In this document: piece after piece, positions 8,599 through 18,124 of the stretch
Position numbering within the stretch: the stretch's first letter is position 1
How the letters are laid out: each line of letters starts with the position of its first letter
Origin: Polyangium spumosum
Lineage (GTDB): Bacteria > Myxococcota_A > Polyangia > Polyangiales > Polyangiaceae
Assembly: GCF_009649845.1 (NCBI RefSeq)
Contig: NZ_WJIE01000011.1
Span: forward strand, 93,533-157,532
DNA: 64,000 nt
Reading direction: 5' to 3'
The notes under the pieces: model-generated
The model's input: only the letters and a program-made list of their open reading frames with translations
What the model was told of the DNA's origin: nothing
Databases searched by the model: none
Made by a program: the position numbers and the translations under genes

Positions 8599-11103
8599 AT
8601 GGATTATCACGATTTCACGTTTGCGTGGGAGGGCGCCGTCGGCGGCGCGCCCTTCGCTCATCTTCAGGTGGTCCAGTTCCGCGGCACCGAGGAGCTCTCG
8701 GGCCTCTATCGTTACGAAATCGTGCTGCTCGCGCGTGTTCCCGCGCCGGAGGTCGATCCGGCGGAGCTCGTCCACGCGCGGGCCACGTTGCGGATCGCCA
8801 CCACGACAGCGCCCGCGTACAAGGTCGTGCATGGGGTCATCGTCGAGGCCGAGGAGCTCGGCGGCGTGCCCGAGGGCATGCTTTATCGCGTGGTGCTCCT
8901 GCCGCCCCTCGTCCGCGCGAAGTACCGCAGGCGCTGCCGGATCTTCCTGGAGAAGACGTTGCGGCAGATCATCGACGCGGTCCTCACGGGTGATCCGCTC
9001 CTCACGCGCCTCGACGGCGCCTCCGTTGATCCCGACGACGGCGACATGGCGGCGTTCACGCCCGCGGCCGAGCATTTCACCTGGCGCCTCACGAAGAGCC
9101 CGCGCGCCGATCTCGCCTCCGCCCGGCCGTACTGCGTGCAATACAACGAGAGCGACCTCGCCTTCGTGTCCCGCTTGCTCGAGGAGGAGGGCATCTCCTA
9201 CCATTTCGAGAACGGCGACGGCGCCTGCCTGCTCGTGCTCTCCGATCAGGACACGGGCAAATCGCGGCTCGACGGGCCGCTCGGGCCGGGCCTGCCGGGG
9301 CGCGAGGTGGGGAGCGTGAAGCTCGGCGGGAGGCTCCGGCCCAAGGTCGTCGCGATCGACGATTACAACTGGAAGACGCCCGCGCTCGACATGCGCGTGG
9401 AGGCCCAGGCCTCGGCGGGGACGGGCGGCCTCTTCGAATACCACTGGCCGGGCGGCTTCCCGGAGGGGCCGTCGCAAGGCGCGCCGCTCGCGCGCGCCGC
9501 GGCCGAGCGTTATGGCGTGGAGGCCGCTTATGCGGTCGGGGAGGGGCCTTGCCGCGTGCTCTCGGCCGGGTCCGTCTTTTTCCTGCAGCACGCGAAGGGC
9601 CGCTACGAGGGCGAATACCTGGTGACGCGGCTCGAGGTGCGCGGGGAGCAGCAGGGCGTGATGGCCCCCGGGGGGTTTTCCTGGTCCGGGGTGCCTTTCT
9701 CTTGCAGCTTCGAATGCGCGCGACGGGGGCGCGACGGGGGCGTGGCCGAGTCTGGCTTCCGGCCGGAGCGGCGCACGCCGCGGCCGCGCGTCCAGGGGAC
9801 GCAGACGGCGTTTGTCACGGCGGAGCCCTCGGCGCGCGACGCGATCGTACACGTGGGCGACCTGGTCGGCTGCGTGCGGCTGCGTTTCCACTGGGATCAC
9901 GACACGGAGCGGCTCGCGAAGGAGCCGAGCTCGTGCTGGGTGCGCGTGAGCCAGATGTTCGCGGGCGGCGGCGAGGGCGCGGTGGGGCACCCGCGCGTGG
10001 GGGTCGAGGTCGTGGTGGAGTTCCTCGACGGAGATCCCGACAGGCCCATCGTGACGGGGCGCGTCTACAATGGCGCGAACCTCCCGCCGGTGCAGGCCGT
10101 GGGCTCGGCGACGACGACGGCGTGGAAGACCACGTCGGTCCCGGGCGGCGCGCAATACAACGAGCTCGCCTTCGACGACGCCGCGGGCGCCGAGGAGATT
10201 CGCTTGCACGCCGGCCGGGACCTGAACACGGTCGTCGAGCTCGATCGGCAGGAGGTCATCAAGCGGGACAGCATCTCCACCGTGCAGCAACATCGCTGGG
10301 AGAACACCTACGGCGATCGAATGTCGTCGGTGACGGGGGACAACACCGAGCGGGTCCAAAAGAACGAGCGTATCAAGATCGGCAAGAACCAGGCGCTCGC
10401 CGTCCTCGCCAATCAATCGGTCTCCGTGGGCGGGAACCAGACGGTCAACGTCGTCGCCAACCAGAAGACGAAGATCGGGGGCAGCCAGACGATCGTCATC
10501 GGAGATCCGCCGCCGCCGCCCGGCGCGGGGGAGGGGGACGCGCCGCCGGCCCCGCCGCTCGAGGGGCAGGAGGTCGAGATCGTCGGCGAGCAAAAGACGA
10601 CGATTCACAAGGGGCAATCGATCACGATCCTGGAGGGGGGCCAGAAGGTCGAGATCAAGGGGGGCCAGACGGTCGGGATCGAGGGGGACCAGACGGTCGA
10701 GGTCACGGGCAACCACAAGACCACGGCGACGAGGAGCTTCGAGGCCGGCGCGGCGGAGACGATGTTCTTGAAGAGCCCCATCCAGAGCTTCGAGGCGGTG
10801 AACGGGGGCGCGGGCCAGCAGATGCACACGGCCGATTTCATGATGGTCACGGCCCTCGACACGGGCTCCTTCTCCGCGCAGAACGCGCTCGCGCTGCAGA
10901 CGTCGAGCGCAGGCGGCGTCGTGACCATCAAGGGCGGCGTGATCGACGTCGTCGACGCCAGCGGCACGAATCACATCTCGATCAGCGCGGGATCCGTGAC
11001 CATCCAGAATGCTGCGATCACGATCCAGGGCAACCCCGTGATCGTTCAGGGCGGCTCGCTGGTCAAGCTGCAGGCAGACACGATCAAGCTCAACAGCGAG
11101 TAA
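8599..11103 (+). CDS. vgrG: T6SS spike protein VgrG
   Basis: The 834-residue protein has the full VgrG order: a gp27-like N-terminal region (FAHLQVVQFRGTEELSGLYRYE; CVQYNESDLAFVSRLLEEEGISYHFE), a gp5-like OB domain (CVRLRFHWDHD, SSCWVRVSQMFAGGG, VVVEFLDGDPDRPIVTGRVYN) and a long beta-helical tail of QTV/GGNQ repeats. The tail is interrupted by a Pro/Gly linker (PPPPPGAGEGDAPPAPP). VgrG trimers form the puncturing tip of the type VI system and carry effectors. ATG 8599 is my choice; GTG 8563 is in frame but has no better ribosome binding site. It heads a rightward operon with two DUF2169 genes. Confidence 0.92.
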   Translation: MDYHDFTFAWEGAVGGAPFAHLQVVQFRGTEELSGLYRYEIVLLARVPAPEVDPAELVHARATLRIATTTAPAYKVVHGVIVEAEELGGVPEGMLYRVVLLPPLVRAKYRRRCRIFLEKTLRQIIDAVLTGDPLLTRLDGASVDPDDGDMAAFTPAAEHFTWRLTKSPRADLASARPYCVQYNESDLAFVSRLLEEEGISYHFENGDGACLLVLSDQDTGKSRLDGPLGPGLPGREVGSVKLGGRLRPKVVAIDDYNWKTPALDMRVEAQASAGTGGLFEYHWPGGFPEGPSQGAPLARAAAERYGVEAAYAVGEGPCRVLSAGSVFFLQHAKGRYEGEYLVTRLEVRGEQQGVMAPGGFSWSGVPFSCSFECARRGRDGGVAESGFRPERRTPRPRVQGTQTAFVTAEPSARDAIVHVGDLVGCVRLRFHWDHDTERLAKEPSSCWVRVSQMFAGGGEGAVGHPRVGVEVVVEFLDGDPDRPIVTGRVYNGANLPPVQAVGSATTTAWKTTSVPGGAQYNELAFDDAAGAEEIRLHAGRDLNTVVELDRQEVIKRDSISTVQQHRWENTYGDRMSSVTGDNTERVQKNERIKIGKNQALAVLANQSVSVGGNQTVNVVANQKTKIGGSQTIVIGDPPPPPGAGEGDAPPAPPLEGQEVEIVGEQKTTIHKGQSITILEGGQKVEIKGGQTVGIEGDQTVEVTGNHKTTATRSFEAGAAETMFLKSPIQSFEAVNGGAGQQMHTADFMMVTALDTGSFSAQNALALQTSSAGGVVTIKGGVIDVVDASGTNHISISAGSVTIQNAAITIQGNPVIVQGGSLVKLQADTIKLNSE

Positions 11104-11129
11104 GCTAGGCGCGCCGCAGGGACGAGCCC

Positions 11130-12089
11130 GTGGAATACACCAATCGCACCCGTTTCCCAGCGCATCTCTTCCGCACGGCCGTCGGCGAGCACAAGATCGC
11201 GGCGTCGCTCCTCCTGCGCGTCACGTACGACGTCAGGGGCGGCGCGCTCGTCCCGAGCGAGGAGCAGCCCTGGCCCACGTCGACCGCGCCTTTCGAGACC
11301 GAATACGGCGTCATGCCCCCCGAAGGGGTCTTCTACCGCGGCGGCGTCGATGTTTTCGTCTTCGGCAGCGCCCACGCGCCCGGCGGCCGAAAGACCTCCG
11401 AGCTGAACGTGTCCGTCGAGATCGGCGACGGTTTTCGTCGTGACGCGCGTATCTTCGGGCCGCGGGTATGGTACCGGCGCATCTCGGGGCTGGTCCCCGG
11501 GCCACCCCAGCCGTTCACGTCGATCCCGCTCACGCTGGCGCATGCGTATGGCGGCAAGGAGCCCTGGGACGGCACGGAGGTCCCCTTCTCGGACAACCCC
11601 GACGGCACGGGTTTCTACACGACCGAGGAGCGCGCCGAGGGGCGCCCGCTGCCCTGCATCGAGGATCCGGCCCAACTCATCAAGAAATGGGACGACCGCC
11701 CCGCGCCCGTGGGCTTCGGGTTCGTCCCCCCGTATGCGAGCGCGCGGATGCGTGAGGTCATGCGCGCGGGGCAGGACGGAAAGATCTCGCTCGACATGCC
11801 GGCGTTCTTCAACGCGGCCTTCCCGGGGATGGTCGCCCGGCGCGTCGAGCCGGGCGCTCCCGTGCGGCTCTCCGGCGTGCACCCCTCCGGTCCCTTCACG
11901 TTCGAGCTGCCGAACACGTTGCCCGTCGCTCGCCTTCGTCTCGGACCATCGACGGCGGAGCGGCCCATGGCCATCGACCAGATCGGCGTCGAGGTCGAGC
12001 GGCGCCGCGCCTTCGTCTCGTATCGTTACCCCTTCCGGTACGTCGTCCGCCCCCTCGAGCGGCGTATCTTCGAGATCTCGCTCGAATAG
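11130..12089 (+). CDS. DUF2169 protein, short form (T6SS effector adaptor family)
   Basis: The 319-residue product is almost entirely a DUF2169 domain: NRTRFPAHLFRTAVGEHKIAASLLLRVTYDV at the N-terminus, YRGGVDVFVFGSAHAPGG, then RRISGLVPGPPQPFTSIPLTLAHAYGG. DUF2169 proteins accompany PAAR and VgrG genes, and one from Agrobacterium is known to stabilise a T6SS DNase effector as an adaptor; the same kind of role is inferred here. The start is GTG 11130 with AGGGA about 8 nt upstream, 26 bp after vgrG. Confidence 0.85.
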   Translation: MEYTNRTRFPAHLFRTAVGEHKIAASLLLRVTYDVRGGALVPSEEQPWPTSTAPFETEYGVMPPEGVFYRGGVDVFVFGSAHAPGGRKTSELNVSVEIGDGFRRDARIFGPRVWYRRISGLVPGPPQPFTSIPLTLAHAYGGKEPWDGTEVPFSDNPDGTGFYTTEERAEGRPLPCIEDPAQLIKKWDDRPAPVGFGFVPPYASARMREVMRAGQDGKISLDMPAFFNAAFPGMVARRVEPGAPVRLSGVHPSGPFTFELPNTLPVARLRLGPSTAERPMAIDQIGVEVERRRAFVSYRYPFRYVVRPLERRIFEISLE

Positions 12090-12105
12090 CCGCGGAGACG
12101 TCGCC

Positions 12106-13134
12106 ATGCCGTATTGCAACGTTCACCTCCAGAGGCACGCGATGCTGGGGGTGGATCTCCACCCCATCCTGACCATCACCATCCCACCCCTTCCGTTCGA
12201 CGCCCAGGGGCACGGTGTGCTCGCCAGGCTCAATGATTGGGGATGGGGCCTGATCACGGCCATGCGCGCCGATACGATCGAGGTGGACAACGGCTCGTAC
12301 ATCATGCAGCGGGGAACGGATATCGGGCCCGGCGTGATTCACTGGCCCCTCCTCCCCCCCGCCCCACACTGGTTGATCCCCGCGCACATCCTCTTCGCTG
12401 CCTCCAAATCCGAGTTCGGCGCCAATCAAGTGCTGGTCGGCGGGTCCCCCGTCGCCGTGGCGATGGGCGTGACCATGGGGCTCAACCTGAATTGCAGCGG
12501 GCTCTTGGTGCCGCCGCTGCCGAGCGGGCTGGTCGATGCGCCGAGCACCGTGCAGGCCTGGACGACATGGCGGGACATGCTGGCCGGCCTGTTCTACATG
12601 GCCCTCGACTCGGGCATCCAGTACGGCATCAACAGGTTCCTCGGCGGCAAGCCCGGTCAATGGCTCGGCACGAAAGTCGAGGGGTTCGTCGCGAAGGCGC
12701 TCGGCCAGGAATGGCCCGTCCTGATGGGGGGCATTCGTCAGCTCGGTGGGAGGTTCGGCCAGGCCATGCCCGAGGAAGCCTTCACGGCCATCTTCAGCGG
12801 GTCGAACATCGCCGGGTTTTTCCTGGGCTCCCCGCTCGGGATGTCGTCGGGGAACTTTGGAATGCCTTCGGCCTTCGTGCCGGCTGGCCACTTGTCCGGC
12901 CTCCTCTCGTCCTTGATCGTCGACCACACCGCCTATTACAATTCGCCCGACGTCGAGGAGTTCGGCGTGGATCCAGCCATGCTCGTCCCGGAGCCCGTGC
13001 CTCCCCCGCAGACCCCTCCGGCGACGCCCACCGCGACGCCGACGTACACGCCGCCCGGCACGCCCACGCCCACGGCGCCGAGCGAGCCCACCCCGCCCAC
13101 GCCGGTCCCCGGACCGCGCGATGGAAAGCGTTGA
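12106..13134 (+). CDS. T6SS-associated PAAR-like protein, family uncertain
   Basis: I do not recognise this 342-residue protein with certainty. It lies between two DUF2169 genes downstream of vgrG, where PAAR or DUF4150-type cargo proteins usually lie. Residues ~100-130 (EFGANQVLVGGSPVAVAMGVTMG) have the G-x-x-V-x-x-G-x-P-V rhythm of PAAR-like proteins. A central region (~145-260) is helical and moderately hydrophobic (RDMLAGLFYMALDSGIQYGINRFL), and the C-terminus from ~305 is a Pro/Thr linker. A PAAR-like spike tip or an effector with a membrane-active middle are both possible. The start is ATG 12106, 16 bp after the previous stop. Confidence 0.5.
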   Translation: MPYCNVHLQRHAMLGVDLHPILTITIPPLPFDAQGHGVLARLNDWGWGLITAMRADTIEVDNGSYIMQRGTDIGPGVIHWPLLPPAPHWLIPAHILFAASKSEFGANQVLVGGSPVAVAMGVTMGLNLNCSGLLVPPLPSGLVDAPSTVQAWTTWRDMLAGLFYMALDSGIQYGINRFLGGKPGQWLGTKVEGFVAKALGQEWPVLMGGIRQLGGRFGQAMPEEAFTAIFSGSNIAGFFLGSPLGMSSGNFGMPSAFVPAGHLSGLLSSLIVDHTAYYNSPDVEEFGVDPAMLVPEPVPPPQTPPATPTATPTYTPPGTPTPTAPSEPTPPTPVPGPRDGKR

Positions 13135-14302
13135 GCTGGACCCCATGACCAAGCCGATGGCCGCTCCTTCCCCCGCGACGCGTCAGGTCTCGACCCAGAA
13201 TGAAGAAGACCAGTTCGAGCTCGTCGTGCTGGCGAAGCGCACGTACAGCATCACGAGCGCGGGCCGCTGCGTCCCCGCCGACGCACAGCTTCCGCTCGTC
13301 GAGGAGCCGCGCGACGAGCCCGACGCTCCGGATCTCCTCGCCCACGACAGCGATCTCTGGCCGATCAAGAGATTCACCGACGTCGTGGTCCGGGGTCACG
13401 CGCACGCGCCGCGCGCGGCGAGCACCTTCGAGGCGGCCATCGCCGTCGGGCGCGTCGAACGAAAGGTGCTCGTCGTCGGCGATCGCCGCGCTTCGCTGTC
13501 GATCCGCGGGCGGCTCGTGTTTTCGCCCCCCGCGCCTGTCGAATCCGTGCCCCTGCGTTACGACCGCGCTTATGGGGGCCGGGATCGGGTCGCCGAGGAG
13601 AAATGGGGCAATCCCTTCGCGCTCTTCCGTGCGTACTTCCAGTCCCCCGCGAGCGCGGACCAGGCGAGCCCGTACGTTTACCCCCGGAATGCTGCCGGTC
13701 GAGGTTACCTCATGGAGCCGACGCGTGAGGCCGTCGACGCGCTCGTCTTGCCGAACCTTGAGGACCCGACCGATCCGCTCACGCCGGAGCGTATCGTCGT
13801 CGGCAGCCCGACGCGCTGGCACCTCATGCCCCTGCCGCGCTCGTTCGGGTTCGTTCATCCCGGCTGGTTTCCGCGCGTCGGGTATCTCGGCTTCATCGCC
13901 CCGTATGACTCCGTCGGTGTGCCTTTCCAGGAGGTCGCGCGGGGCGAGGCGCTCTCCGAGGCGACGCGGGGCCTGCTCCTGCCGCCCCGCTACTCCGTCC
14001 GCTTCTTCAACGGCGCCTCGCTCGGCCTGCAGCTACCGTTCGTGTCGCCCGGGGAGCGCTGCGTCCTCACGAACCTCATGAAGGGCGCCCCGAGCTTCGC
14101 CTTCGATCTGCCGCGCGAGCGACCGAAGTTGTGGGCGGACGGTCGCAATGGAAAGCTCGTCGAGACCGACCCGGTCATCTACACCCTGGTCATCGAGCCG
14201 GACGAGCGCCGCCTGACCGTCCTCTGGCGGGGCGCGGCGCGCGCGCCGCGACGTTATGCCGACGAGGAGCTCGCGAAGATGCCGTTCCTCGTGGAATGGT
14301 GA
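13121..14302 (+). CDS. DUF2169 protein, second copy of the first island
   Basis: The 393-residue product carries the DUF2169 signature VVLAKRTYSI, WPIKRFTDVVVRGHAHAPRAA, PLRYDRAYGGRD and LVLPNLEDP. It diverges strongly from the DUF2169 protein two genes upstream, as expected if each adaptor matches a different cargo. The frame overlaps the PAAR-like gene by 14 bp if ATG 13121 is used; ATG 13145 is an alternative that removes the overlap, and the sequence does not decide between them. Its stop codon ends directly against the stop of the leftward beta-helix gene, closing the rightward operon. Confidence 0.85.
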   Translation: MESVELDPMTKPMAAPSPATRQVSTQNEEDQFELVVLAKRTYSITSAGRCVPADAQLPLVEEPRDEPDAPDLLAHDSDLWPIKRFTDVVVRGHAHAPRAASTFEAAIAVGRVERKVLVVGDRRASLSIRGRLVFSPPAPVESVPLRYDRAYGGRDRVAEEKWGNPFALFRAYFQSPASADQASPYVYPRNAAGRGYLMEPTREAVDALVLPNLEDPTDPLTPERIVVGSPTRWHLMPLPRSFGFVHPGWFPRVGYLGFIAPYDSVGVPFQEVARGEALSEATRGLLLPPRYSVRFFNGASLGLQLPFVSPGERCVLTNLMKGAPSFAFDLPRERPKLWADGRNGKLVETDPVIYTLVIEPDERRLTVLWRGAARAPRRYADEELAKMPFLVEW

Positions 14303-14776
14303 CTATTTCCCGCCCTTCGGCCAGGGCATGGGCGGCGCTGCATCCGGCGAGTTCAGCCGGATGCGCTCGCCGTCGAGCTGCACGTCGTCATTGGCGCGCA
14401 CGTTCACATTGCCCAGCGTGGCCTGGATGTTCTGGATGCGGGCCTCGCTATGCAGATCGCCCTCGGCGCGAAGGACCGCGTCGCCGCCCGTCGTCACCGA
14501 GACCCCGCGTTCGCCGTGGAGGGAGAGCTCGTCGGCGCGCACCGCGAGCTTGCCCGTGGTCTCGAGCAGGAGATCCGCGCCGGCGAGGCTCACCGTGATT
14601 GCCTGCGGTGTGATCGTGATCGAGACACCGACGGCGCCATTCGGACCCACCACGCGTAATACGTTGTTCTGAGGATTGCGCTCCACGGTGAGCGCGTGGC
14701 CGCCGACGAGCGTGAGGGATTCGCGCGCCGACGCGTGCTCGTCGCCGGCGGGCTGCGAGTTTTTCGGGTCGCTCAT
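14303..14776 (-). CDS. Beta-helical VgrG-tail-like protein (DUF3540-like)
   Basis: This 157-residue protein has a regular strand-turn repeat (GVSITITPQAITVSLAG, LLLETTGKLAVRADELSL, DAVLRAEGDLHSEARIQ, NVNVRANDDVQLDGERIRLN) like the beta-helical needle of VgrG tails. Its end resembles DUF3540 proteins, which occur next to DUF2169 and PAAR genes. It probably contributes to, or docks on, the spike; this is inference. The start ATG overlaps the stop of the upstream DUF2169 gene (ATGA), which shows coupled translation. Confidence 0.6.
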   Translation of the reverse strand: MSDPKNSQPAGDEHASARESLTLVGGHALTVERNPQNNVLRVVGPNGAVGVSITITPQAITVSLAGADLLLETTGKLAVRADELSLHGERGVSVTTGGDAVLRAEGDLHSEARIQNIQATLGNVNVRANDDVQLDGERIRLNSPDAAPPMPWPKGGK

Positions 14777-16539
14777 GGCATCCTCCGGGCCCGCGCGAGG
14801 GCCTTTTCGACCTCTTCATCGAGCGCCCGATCGTGTCCGATCCGGCGCATGAAGGCACGCTCGACGGGGAAGAGCGCCTCGCGCGGAAGGCCGAGGGCCG
14901 CGAGCGCGCGATCGGCGTCGCCGCGCTCCATGCCCACCGAGATGCGCGCATATTCGTCGGCCGTGAGCGCCCGGCCGCGCGCCTTCTCCAGGGCCGCGAC
15001 GTACGCGTCGTCGTGAGCGTCCTGCAGCGCGAATTCGTCGCGGCGCGTCTCCGCGTGGATGGCGTCGGCCCAGTGGCGCGCCGAGGAGGCGAGATCCCCG
15101 GGCGTGGCGTCGTGCGCGCGCAGCGAGGGCGAGATATCCCGCTTCATGCCCCGCTCGGCGGCGAGGGCGGCGCAGAGGGCGAGAGGCAGGGGCTCGCGCG
15201 GGGCCTTGGGGGCCTCGGGCTCGGGCGCGGCCGGCGCGGCGGGGGAGGGCGGCTCCGTCGGCGGGGGCGAAGGCTGAATCGATTCCAGCAGCGCGGGCGG
15301 CTCCGGGAGCGGAGGCGGCTCCGGGAGCGGGAGAGGCTGCGCGAGCGGAGGCGGAGGTGAAAGCGGCTGCGCCGGCGCGAGGTTTGGCCCGGCTTGCCCT
15401 TTCGGGAAAGGCAATGCCGGCACCGCGGGCGCCCCGCCGATGGGCAGCGTGGTTCGACCCACCTCGTCGTTCTCCGGCGCGGGTTCGGCCGGACGAATCG
15501 GCATCGGGCCAGCAGGGAGGTTTTTCAAGCCAAAGCCCGGCGGCGCGCTCGCGAACGGCAATGTGGGCCCCTGGGGGACGGACGTGCCCATCACGGTGGA
15601 GCCGCCGACCTCCTCTGCCGGCTCCTTCCCCAAAGGAGCCTCGCCGCCCGCGCCCGCCCGCGCGCGCATGAGGCGCGAGAGCTCGTCCATGCCCACCTTC
15701 GCCCCCGGGCCCTCGAGCAGGACGCCGAGCACGCCGGCGGCGCGCTCGTCCGCGCGGCCGAGCGGGATCGTGCCGCGATAGGTGAGCAGGGCGCGGCCGC
15801 GATCGGTGTCGATGCGGAGGGTATCGCAGCGGAGCCGGATCTCGGCGAGCTGATCCGCGCCGGGCTCCAGGCGAAATGCGCGCGGCAGAAGGGCGGGCAG
15901 GCGCGTCTCGAGGCGCGGAATGGTGGGGTGCAGGTTCTCGAGCACGATATGCGGCGCGGTCCCGAGCGCCGCGAGCTGCTGATCGCGCGGGGCGCTGTTG
16001 AAGAAGGACCAGTCGACCTGGGCCGGCGGCGGCGCGGCGCTCGCGCGGGGGCCGAGCGTCTCGGCCCAGCGCAGGATCTCCGCTCCGCGTTCGATCTCCC
16101 GCGCGCGCGCCGCGGGAGAACGCGGACCAAACCCCGCGGGCGGGGCCGCGCCTGGGCCACCTCGCGCCTCGCGGATCGGCTGGTGGACGAAGGGCGCCTC
16201 CCCGCGGAAGCCGTGCGATTTCGAGAAATCGTCCACGGAGACGCGCGCCTCGACAACCGCGACTGCCCTGCCGGCCGGCGCATGGACGTGACCCGAGAGG
16301 AGGATATCGACCCGGGGTTTGGTCGGCACGTAATCGCTGGGCGCGTAGAGGCTCGCGCCGGGGGCGTCGTCCCAGGGGATATCGTTCTGGAGCGGCTCCT
16401 GCTGCGAGGAGAGCACCGAGGTTTGCCCGTGCACCAGGGAGAAGGTGGCCTTGATGCAGAGCGTGAGCACCCGCTCGCCGGGCCGGGGCTCCCAGAGCAG
16501 CGTGCCGACGGCGAGGGGGGTCGGGGAGACGATGTCCAT
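14773..16539 (-). CDS. DUF2169 protein with Pro-rich linker and C-terminal helical domain
   Basis: In this 588-residue protein residues 1-280 are DUF2169 (VGTLLWEPRPGERVLTLCIKATF; VDILLSGHVHAPAGRAVAVV; WSFFNSAPRDQQLAAL; LENLHPTIPRLETRLP; IDTDRGRALLTYRGTIPLG). A Pro-rich linker of roughly 130 residues follows, with repeated LPEPPPLPEPP, and a charged helical C-terminal domain (~460-588) that differs from the C-terminal domain of the two other long DUF2169 proteins here. It lies in one leftward operon with the kinase upstream (130-bp gap) and the beta-helix protein downstream, so the kinase may regulate this spike module. Confidence 0.85.
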   Translation of the reverse strand: MDIVSPTPLAVGTLLWEPRPGERVLTLCIKATFSLVHGQTSVLSSQQEPLQNDIPWDDAPGASLYAPSDYVPTKPRVDILLSGHVHAPAGRAVAVVEARVSVDDFSKSHGFRGEAPFVHQPIREARGGPGAAPPAGFGPRSPAARAREIERGAEILRWAETLGPRASAAPPPAQVDWSFFNSAPRDQQLAALGTAPHIVLENLHPTIPRLETRLPALLPRAFRLEPGADQLAEIRLRCDTLRIDTDRGRALLTYRGTIPLGRADERAAGVLGVLLEGPGAKVGMDELSRLMRARAGAGGEAPLGKEPAEEVGGSTVMGTSVPQGPTLPFASAPPGFGLKNLPAGPMPIRPAEPAPENDEVGRTTLPIGGAPAVPALPFPKGQAGPNLAPAQPLSPPPPLAQPLPLPEPPPLPEPPALLESIQPSPPPTEPPSPAAPAAPEPEAPKAPREPLPLALCAALAAERGMKRDISPSLRAHDATPGDLASSARHWADAIHAETRRDEFALQDAHDDAYVAALEKARGRALTADEYARISVGMERGDADRALAALGLPREALFPVERAFMRRIGHDRALDEEVEKALARARRMP

Positions 16540-16669
16540 GCGGCTTCTCTCACCAGCTATCGGAAAAGAGTTTGACCGTGGGGAGGGCGTCGCCCATTTC
16601 GTTCATGTCGTCGCCGCGGTCGTTCGTATCGAGGGCGCGGGTGCAAGAGGCAAAAGCGGGCATGGCGGG

Positions 16670-18124
16670 CTACCAGAGGCTGGGGCGATGGGGCTTCGTG
16701 GGCGGCGACGGCCGGGAAGCCTGCACCTTCACCGGCGGCGCTGCGGGCGCGGCGGATGCAGAGGGAGCGCTCGAGGGCGCGGGGGCTTGTTCGGGCGCGG
16801 CGATCGCGGCGATCGGGGCTGTCTCGCGGGGCGGGGGCGCGGGCGCGGCTGTCTCGACCGGCGCCGCCGAGGCCGCAGGCACGTCTGCGGCCGGCGTCGG
16901 CCCAGAGGAGCGGCCGAGGACAAACCAGCCGCCGCCGCCGAGCAACACGAGCGCCGCCACGGCGCCGATGGCCACGGCAAACCTTCCGCTCGGGCGCGGG
17001 GCCGCCGCTTGCACGTAGCCGGTCTGGCCCCACGCCTGGTTCGTGGACGCCTGGATCGCCGGGGTCGAGGCGAAGGGCGGGCGCGCGAGGGCCGGTGCAG
17101 ACGCGAGGGGCGCGACGGGCATCGGCATCGGAGGCGCGACGGGCATCGGCAAGCTGGGCGCCGCGGGCGGCTGCACGAAGAGGTTCGGCGCCGACGGCGC
17201 GCTCGCCCGCGCCGGCCCGGGGAGCAGCACCGTTCCGCCGGCGAGCACGGCCGCGGCCGCCGGACGCGAGGCCTCGTCGAGCGCCGCCGCGAGCTCGCCC
17301 ATGCTCTGGAACCGCTCCTCGGAGCGCTTGCGCAGGCAGCGCAGGATCACCGCCTCCAGGGCCGCCGGCAGGTCCGGGCGCAGCTCGGAGGGCCGCGGCG
17401 GCTCCTCCTGCAGGATGGCCGCGACGAGCTCCAGCACCGTCTGCCCCTGGAACGGCCCGCGCGCCGTCAAGAGCTCGTAGAGCACCACCCCCATCGCCCA
17501 GATGTCGCTGCGCGCGTCGACCGATTTCGAGCGCGCGATCTGCTCGGGCGCCATGTACATCGGCGAGCCGAGCATCACGCCCGTGGCCGTGAGGGCGACC
17601 TCCTCGACGCCCGTCTGCCGGGCGACACCGAAATCGAGGACCTTGACGCAGGGGCTGCCGTTGGGGCGGCGGATCAGGAAGAGATTGGCGGGCTTCAGGT
17701 CACGATGCACGATCCCGGCCGCGTGCGCCTCGGCGATCCCGTCGCAGGCCTGGAGGACGTACGCGACGGCCTCCTCGACCGGGAGCGGCCCTCGCCGCCG
17801 CACGAGCGCGTGCAGGTCGCTGCCGTCGAGGTACTCCATGATCATGTACGGCGCGCCGTTCTCCATGCGGCCGACGTCGTGGACCCGCGCCACGTGCTCG
17901 CCCCGGAGCCGGGCCGCCGCGCGCGCCTCGCGCTCGAAGCGCTCGATCACCTCGGCGTTCTCGATCGTGGAGGTCGAGAGGAACTTGATGGCGAAGAGCT
18001 CGCCGAGCGAGAGGTGGCGGGCCGCGACGACGAGCCCCATGCCGCCTTTTCCGAGTACGCGCTCGACCCGGTACTTGCCGAGGAGGACCTCACCTGGCCT
18101 GACGGAGGTATCCATGGGAACCAT
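16670..18124 (-). CDS. Hanks-type Ser/Thr protein kinase with Pro/Ala-rich tail
   Basis: The 484-residue protein has an N-terminal kinase domain (~15-275): Gly loop LGKGGMGLVV, catalytic Lys in FAIKFL, catalytic loop HRDLKPANLF, DFGVAR and GSPMYMAPEQ. A Pro/Ala-rich juxtamembrane region follows, then one transmembrane helix (FAVAIGAVAALVLLGGGGWFVL) and an extracytoplasmic Pro/Ala-rich tail of about 90 residues without a sensor domain. ATG 18124 and 18115 are both possible starts; neither has a clear ribosome binding site. T6SS activity is controlled by threonine phosphorylation in other bacteria, and the downstream DUF2169 gene suggests a link here. Confidence 0.9.
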   Translation of the reverse strand: MVPMDTSVRPGEVLLGKYRVERVLGKGGMGLVVAARHLSLGELFAIKFLSTSTIENAEVIERFEREARAAARLRGEHVARVHDVGRMENGAPYMIMEYLDGSDLHALVRRRGPLPVEEAVAYVLQACDGIAEAHAAGIVHRDLKPANLFLIRRPNGSPCVKVLDFGVARQTGVEEVALTATGVMLGSPMYMAPEQIARSKSVDARSDIWAMGVVLYELLTARGPFQGQTVLELVAAILQEEPPRPSELRPDLPAALEAVILRCLRKRSEERFQSMGELAAALDEASRPAAAAVLAGGTVLLPGPARASAPSAPNLFVQPPAAPSLPMPVAPPMPMPVAPLASAPALARPPFASTPAIQASTNQAWGQTGYVQAAAPRPSGRFAVAIGAVAALVLLGGGGWFVLGRSSGPTPAADVPAASAAPVETAAPAPPPRETAPIAAIAAPEQAPAPSSAPSASAAPAAPPVKVQASRPSPPTKPHRPSLW

